Below are positions 60,886-64,000 of a stretch of DNA of 64,000 bases, piece by piece. Positions within the stretch are counted from its first letter, which is position 1, and the number at the start of each line of letters is the position of its first letter. A program made the translations under genes and the position numbers. The notes below the pieces were generated by a model that worked only from the letters and a program-made list of their open reading frames with translations, made no database searches and was not told where the DNA came from. This stretch comes from Cupriavidus sp. (GTDB lineage Bacteria; Pseudomonadota; Gammaproteobacteria; Burkholderiales; Burkholderiaceae): assembly GCA_031180665.1 (NCBI GenBank), contig JAPSLP010000012.1:62001-126000 (forward strand). Direction: 5' to 3'.

Positions 60886-62094
60886 TCACAATTCGCCGTA
60901 GCTGTGCAATCCGGACAGGAACATGTTGACGCCAAGGAAGGCGAAGGTCGTGATCAACAGCCCGATCAGCGCCCACCAGGCCGCCATCGCGCCGCGCAGG
61001 CCCTTGATCAGCCGCATGTGCAGCCAGGCGGCGTAGTTCAGCCAGACGATCAGCGCCCAGGTTTCCTTCGGATCCCAGCTCCAGTATCCGCCCCAGGCCT
61101 CGGCGGCCCACAGCGCGCCCAGGATGGTCGCAATGGTGAAGAAGGCGAAGCCGACCGCGATCGCCTTGTACATGACGTCGTCGAGCAGTTCCAGCGGAGG
61201 CAGGCGCTCGGCCAGAATGCCGCGCTGCTTCAGCAGGTAGGCCACCGCGACCATCGCGGCCAGCGCGAAGGTACCGTAGCCGATGAAATTGGCGGGGACA
61301 TGGATCTTCATCCACCAGCTCTGCAGCGCCGGCACCAGCGGCTGGATCTCATGCGCATCGCGGCTGACCGTGTACCACAGCAGGAAGCCGACGGCCGCCG
61401 ACACCACCAGCATCACGAACGGGCCCAGCGCGCCCGTGCGGTAGCGGCCCTCGTAGTACAGGTGGAACAGGGTCGTGATCAGCACGAACAGCACGAACAC
61501 TTCGTACAGGTTCGACACCGGGATATGGCCGATATCGGGGCCGATCAGGTACGACTCGTACCAGCGCACCAGCATGCCGGTAAAGCCCAGCACCACCGCC
61601 GCCCACGCGAGCTTGTGGCCGATGCCGTAGCCGGTCTGCGAACGCGCGAGCAGGCCGCCCCAGTAGAACAGCGTCGAGAGGAACACCAGCGCGCACATCC
61701 ACAGGATGGCCGATTGGCTCGACAGCAGGTACTTCAGCAGGAAGGCCTGCTCGGCGCGCGCCAGTTCGCCCTGGTACAGCTGCACGGCGAGCAGCGCCAG
61801 CACGGCCAGGCCGGCCATCAGCGCGCGCACCGGCTTCCAGTGCCAGCCCAGCAGCGCGAAGGTGGGCACCGCGCCGATCAGCACTGCCTTGTCGTAGCCG
61901 TCCATCCACTGGCCGTAGCGCGCCAGGCCGACGCCGGCGCCGACCGCCAGCAGCAGCGCAAAGAGCCAGTCCAGCCACGACAGCCGGCGCAGGAACGACG
62001 GCTCCAGATACGAAGTGTCCGCTGCCGCAGGCGCGTGGCTTTCGTCCGCCGTGGGGTTGGCGGGGGCGTGCAGCTTGGAAGAATTGGAAGACAT
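60886..62094 (-). CDS. ccsA: cytochrome c biogenesis protein CcsA (CcsB/CcmC-like haem handler)
   Basis: A 402-residue membrane protein of system II cytochrome c maturation. It presents haem for attachment to CxxCH apoproteins. The WWD motif GGYWSWDPKETWALIVWLNY is complete, with conserved His in flanking helices (LVVSAAVGF region and AAWLHMRLIKG). Names vary: gene next to resB is also called ccsB. ATG62094 lies 10 bp after the ResB stop. Likely substrate here: PetC. Confidence 0.93.
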   Translation of the reverse strand: MSSNSSKLHAPANPTADESHAPAAADTSYLEPSFLRRLSWLDWLFALLLAVGAGVGLARYGQWMDGYDKAVLIGAVPTFALLGWHWKPVRALMAGLAVLALLAVQLYQGELARAEQAFLLKYLLSSQSAILWMCALVFLSTLFYWGGLLARSQTGYGIGHKLAWAAVVLGFTGMLVRWYESYLIGPDIGHIPVSNLYEVFVLFVLITTLFHLYYEGRYRTGALGPFVMLVVSAAVGFLLWYTVSRDAHEIQPLVPALQSWWMKIHVPANFIGYGTFALAAMVAVAYLLKQRGILAERLPPLELLDDVMYKAIAVGFAFFTIATILGALWAAEAWGGYWSWDPKETWALIVWLNYAAWLHMRLIKGLRGAMAAWWALIGLLITTFAFLGVNMFLSGLHSYGEL

Positions 62095-62104
62095 GACGAA
62101 ATCC

Positions 62105-64000
62105 CTACCGTGTCGCCGGCGCCGCCGGTGGCGCGTCCTGCGCTGCCGCCGCGGCACGCTGCACGTCCTCGCGCAGCGCGGCGAATTCCTTCTCGAAGTC
62201 CAGGGTGCGCCGCTGGGTCGACATTGCCATCAGCACATGGCTGCCGGCGGCGCGTTGCGCGCCGTCGCTCGGCGCGGCATCCGGTGCCGCGTCCTTGACC
62301 CAGACCCACACGCGGCGCTCGCGGATATAGAGCATCGCAAACACGCCCAGCACCAGCAGCAGGCAGCCAAGATACACGATGTTCTTGCCAGGCGCACGGG
62401 TCATCTGGAACACGCTGGCCTTGACCTCCTGGAAGTCGTCCAGCTGCAGGAATACTGGCGCCACGTAGAAGAAACTGTCCGACAGCGCGTTGATGGCCTG
62501 CTGCAGGAAGGCGCCGCTCTGCGCGCTGTTGGCGACCACCGGCAGGTCGGCGCGTTCGCGCGCGAGCTGCCAGAGCTCCCACATCGAGCCGTTCAGGATC
62601 TTCAGCAGCACGTCGGCCGCCTTCTGCTGCTCGGCCTGCGGCACCGAGCGCTCGAGGAAGGCGGCGATCGCGGCGAAACCGCCCGGCGGCGCATCGGCAT
62701 CGTGCCGCACCGCGCCAGCGAACAGGTCCAGTGCGCGGCGCGCGCTCTCGGCCAGTTGCGCCCGCACCTCGCCCCGGTCCTCGCCCGGCATCGAGGCCAG
62801 CGCGAAGCGGCGCGCGGCCTCGCCACGCAGCGCGCTGTCCTGCAGCGCCGCGCGCAGCCGCATCCAGTCGGCCACGCTGCCCTGCTCGTCGGCCGGGATG
62901 CGCAGATAGCGGAACGACTCGTTCGGCGAGTCGCGCGTGCCGGCCAGGAACACCGACTGGCCGTCGAGCTGCACCGGCACCATGTAGTTGTGGAATTCGC
63001 GCGCCTGGCCGTCGCGGTCGCGCAGCTTGTACTGCACCGACGGGCCGACGTTGCGCAACTGCTTCTCGCGCTCGGGATTGGCGGCCGCGCCCAGGCGCGC
63101 CTCGATCCGCTCGTTCAGCGAGCGCGTCGCCACGCCGCGCGCATCGGTCTTGCCCGAGGCATCGGTGACGTTCTCGATGTTCATCAGCCGGAAGTCGCTG
63201 AACTCGACCGCCAACCCTTGCGCATCGACATCGCTGCCGGTGCCCTTCAGCGGCGCGCTGTTGCCGACCGTGCCGGCGAACGGGAAGGGCTTCGCCGTGC
63301 TGCCCTGCATCGGATAGCCGACGAACTTGAGCCGCGAGCCGCCGTCCTCGAAGCTGGACTGGTAGATCGCGATGCCGTCGACGATCAGCGGCTCGTTGAC
63401 CTTGATGGTGGCGCTGGTCTGCTTGCCGGTCGCGCGGTCGGTGACGACCACGTCGGAGGCGAACAGCTTGGGCATGCCGGTCGAATAATGCTCGATGATG
63501 AATTTCTTCAGCGTCAGCGTGAACGGCAGGTCCTGCACCAGCGCGCCGTCGGCGACGTTCAGGATCGCGGTCGACACAGTCGCGCCCTCGGGTACGAAGG
63601 CGTTGCCGCGAAAGCCGGGATTGCTGCTGGAGAGCCGGTGCTGCGGGGGAATCTCGTTGATCACCGCGTTGCCGCGGATCGGCGTCTTGCCGCCGAACCA
63701 CATCTGCGCGCGGATCAGCATGTCGCCATCGAGCAGGCCGCCGATGCAGATCACCACGATGGCGGCGTGCGCGAGGATATAGCCCAGCTTGTTGGCCGCG
63801 CCGGCCTTGGCCGCCAGCAGCGTGGCGCCCTCGTGCTCGACCTGGCGCACGCGATAGCCGCGGTTGGCCAGCAGCGCGCCCAGGCGCTGCACCGCGCCGG
63901 CACGCGAGGGCGCGGCCTCGAACTCGACGCGGTGGTGGAATGCGCGCAGGCTGCGCTCGCGCACGTGGTCCTTCCACGAGCGCATGTCGGCCACCATCTT
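62105..64000 (-). CDS. resB: cytochrome c biogenesis protein ResB/Ccs1 (5' end cut by window)
   Basis: Partner of CcsA in system II. At least 630 residues are in the window and the frame is open to its right edge. Family members have further N-terminal helices, so the start lies outside. Visible: the motif RGYRVRQVEHEGATLLAAKAG, helix LGYILAHAAIVVICIGGLLDG, a long periplasmic ResB domain (FTLTLKKFIIEHYSTGMPK, YQSSFEDGGSRLKFVGYP), then the last helix IVYLGCLLLVLGVFAMLYI. A C-terminal cytoplasmic tail is rich in Ala/Asp. Confidence 0.92.
   Translation of the reverse strand, partial: KMVADMRSWKDHVRERSLRAFHHRVEFEAAPSRAGAVQRLGALLANRGYRVRQVEHEGATLLAAKAGAANKLGYILAHAAIVVICIGGLLDGDMLIRAQMWFGGKTPIRGNAVINEIPPQHRLSSSNPGFRGNAFVPEGATVSTAILNVADGALVQDLPFTLTLKKFIIEHYSTGMPKLFASDVVVTDRATGKQTSATIKVNEPLIVDGIAIYQSSFEDGGSRLKFVGYPMQGSTAKPFPFAGTVGNSAPLKGTGSDVDAQGLAVEFSDFRLMNIENVTDASGKTDARGVATRSLNERIEARLGAAANPEREKQLRNVGPSVQYKLRDRDGQAREFHNYMVPVQLDGQSVFLAGTRDSPNESFRYLRIPADEQGSVADWMRLRAALQDSALRGEAARRFALASMPGEDRGEVRAQLAESARRALDLFAGAVRHDADAPPGGFAAIAAFLERSVPQAEQQKAADVLLKILNGSMWELWQLARERADLPVVANSAQSGAFLQQAINALSDSFFYVAPVFLQLDDFQEVKASVFQMTRAPGKNIVYLGCLLLVLGVFAMLYIRERRVWVWVKDAAPDAAPSDGAQRAAGSHVLMAMSTQRRTLDFEKEFAALREDVQRAAAAAQDAPPAAPATR

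Overview
The window looks like chromosomal DNA of a high-G+C betaproteobacterium of the Burkholderiaceae, most like Cupriavidus or Ralstonia. The evidence is the gene order (mla genes - ABC exporter - ibaG - murA - hisGDCBHAFIE - HIT - tatABC; pilNOPQ - aroKB - dgt - gltBD; petABC - sspAB), two Bug-type periplasmic binding proteins, a Burkholderiales-type porin, and short-form HisG. No rRNA genes and no CRISPR array were seen. Genus is inferred from gene order and protein style only.

Layout. 1-5.3 kb: an enoyl-CoA hydratase/isomerase, the translation factor EttA, a small Cys-rich protein ending in a His run, an orphan GT-A-like glycosyltransferase, and a Bug receptor broken by one missing base. 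5.5-6.5 kb: a small unknown gene and a GntR/FadR regulator, also broken by one missing base. 6.5-10.2 kb: an accessory island of visibly lower G+C with a two-gene restriction-modification system and a decayed tyrosine-integrase start, next to tRNA-Thr(UGU). 10.3-17.2 kb: sspBA, the cytochrome bc1 operon petABC, mscL, a Nif3-like protein and a DegS-like protease. 17.6-30.5 kb: a porin, tatABC, HIT, a membrane protein, the full histidine operon, murA and ibaG. 30.5-38.4 kb: a YadGH-like ABC exporter, the Mla phospholipid transport genes (mlaFEDACB) and a second Bug receptor. 38.6-46.8 kb: a GNAT acetyltransferase, glutamate synthase gltBD, and a REP-associated tyrosine transposase (RAYT). 46.9-53.8 kb: dgt, aroB, aroK and a reduced type IV pilus alignment locus (pilQ, a fused pilO-pilP, pilN, no pilM). 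53.8-64 kb: PBP1A, CyaY, LptM, LysA, the MsrPQ repair system, a secreted-repeat lipoprotein, and the cytochrome c maturation pair CcsA/ResB, the last cut by the window edge.

How parts fit together. Envelope functions dominate: peptidoglycan synthesis (murA, ponA, lysA for meso-DAP/lysine), outer-membrane lipid asymmetry (mla), LPS assembly (lptM), Tat export, and periplasmic quality control (DegS-like, MsrPQ). TatABC probably exports the Rieske protein PetA and MsrP encoded here. Ccs would attach haem to cytochrome c1 (petC).

The parts most worth a second look are: the R-M island with its unrecognised endonuclease; the pilus locus, where pilM is absent and pilO and pilP are one frame; the double frameshift in the Bug/GntR pair; the RAYT with a 12-bp inverted repeat just upstream of its start codon; and two composite palindromic repeat clusters of the same architecture.
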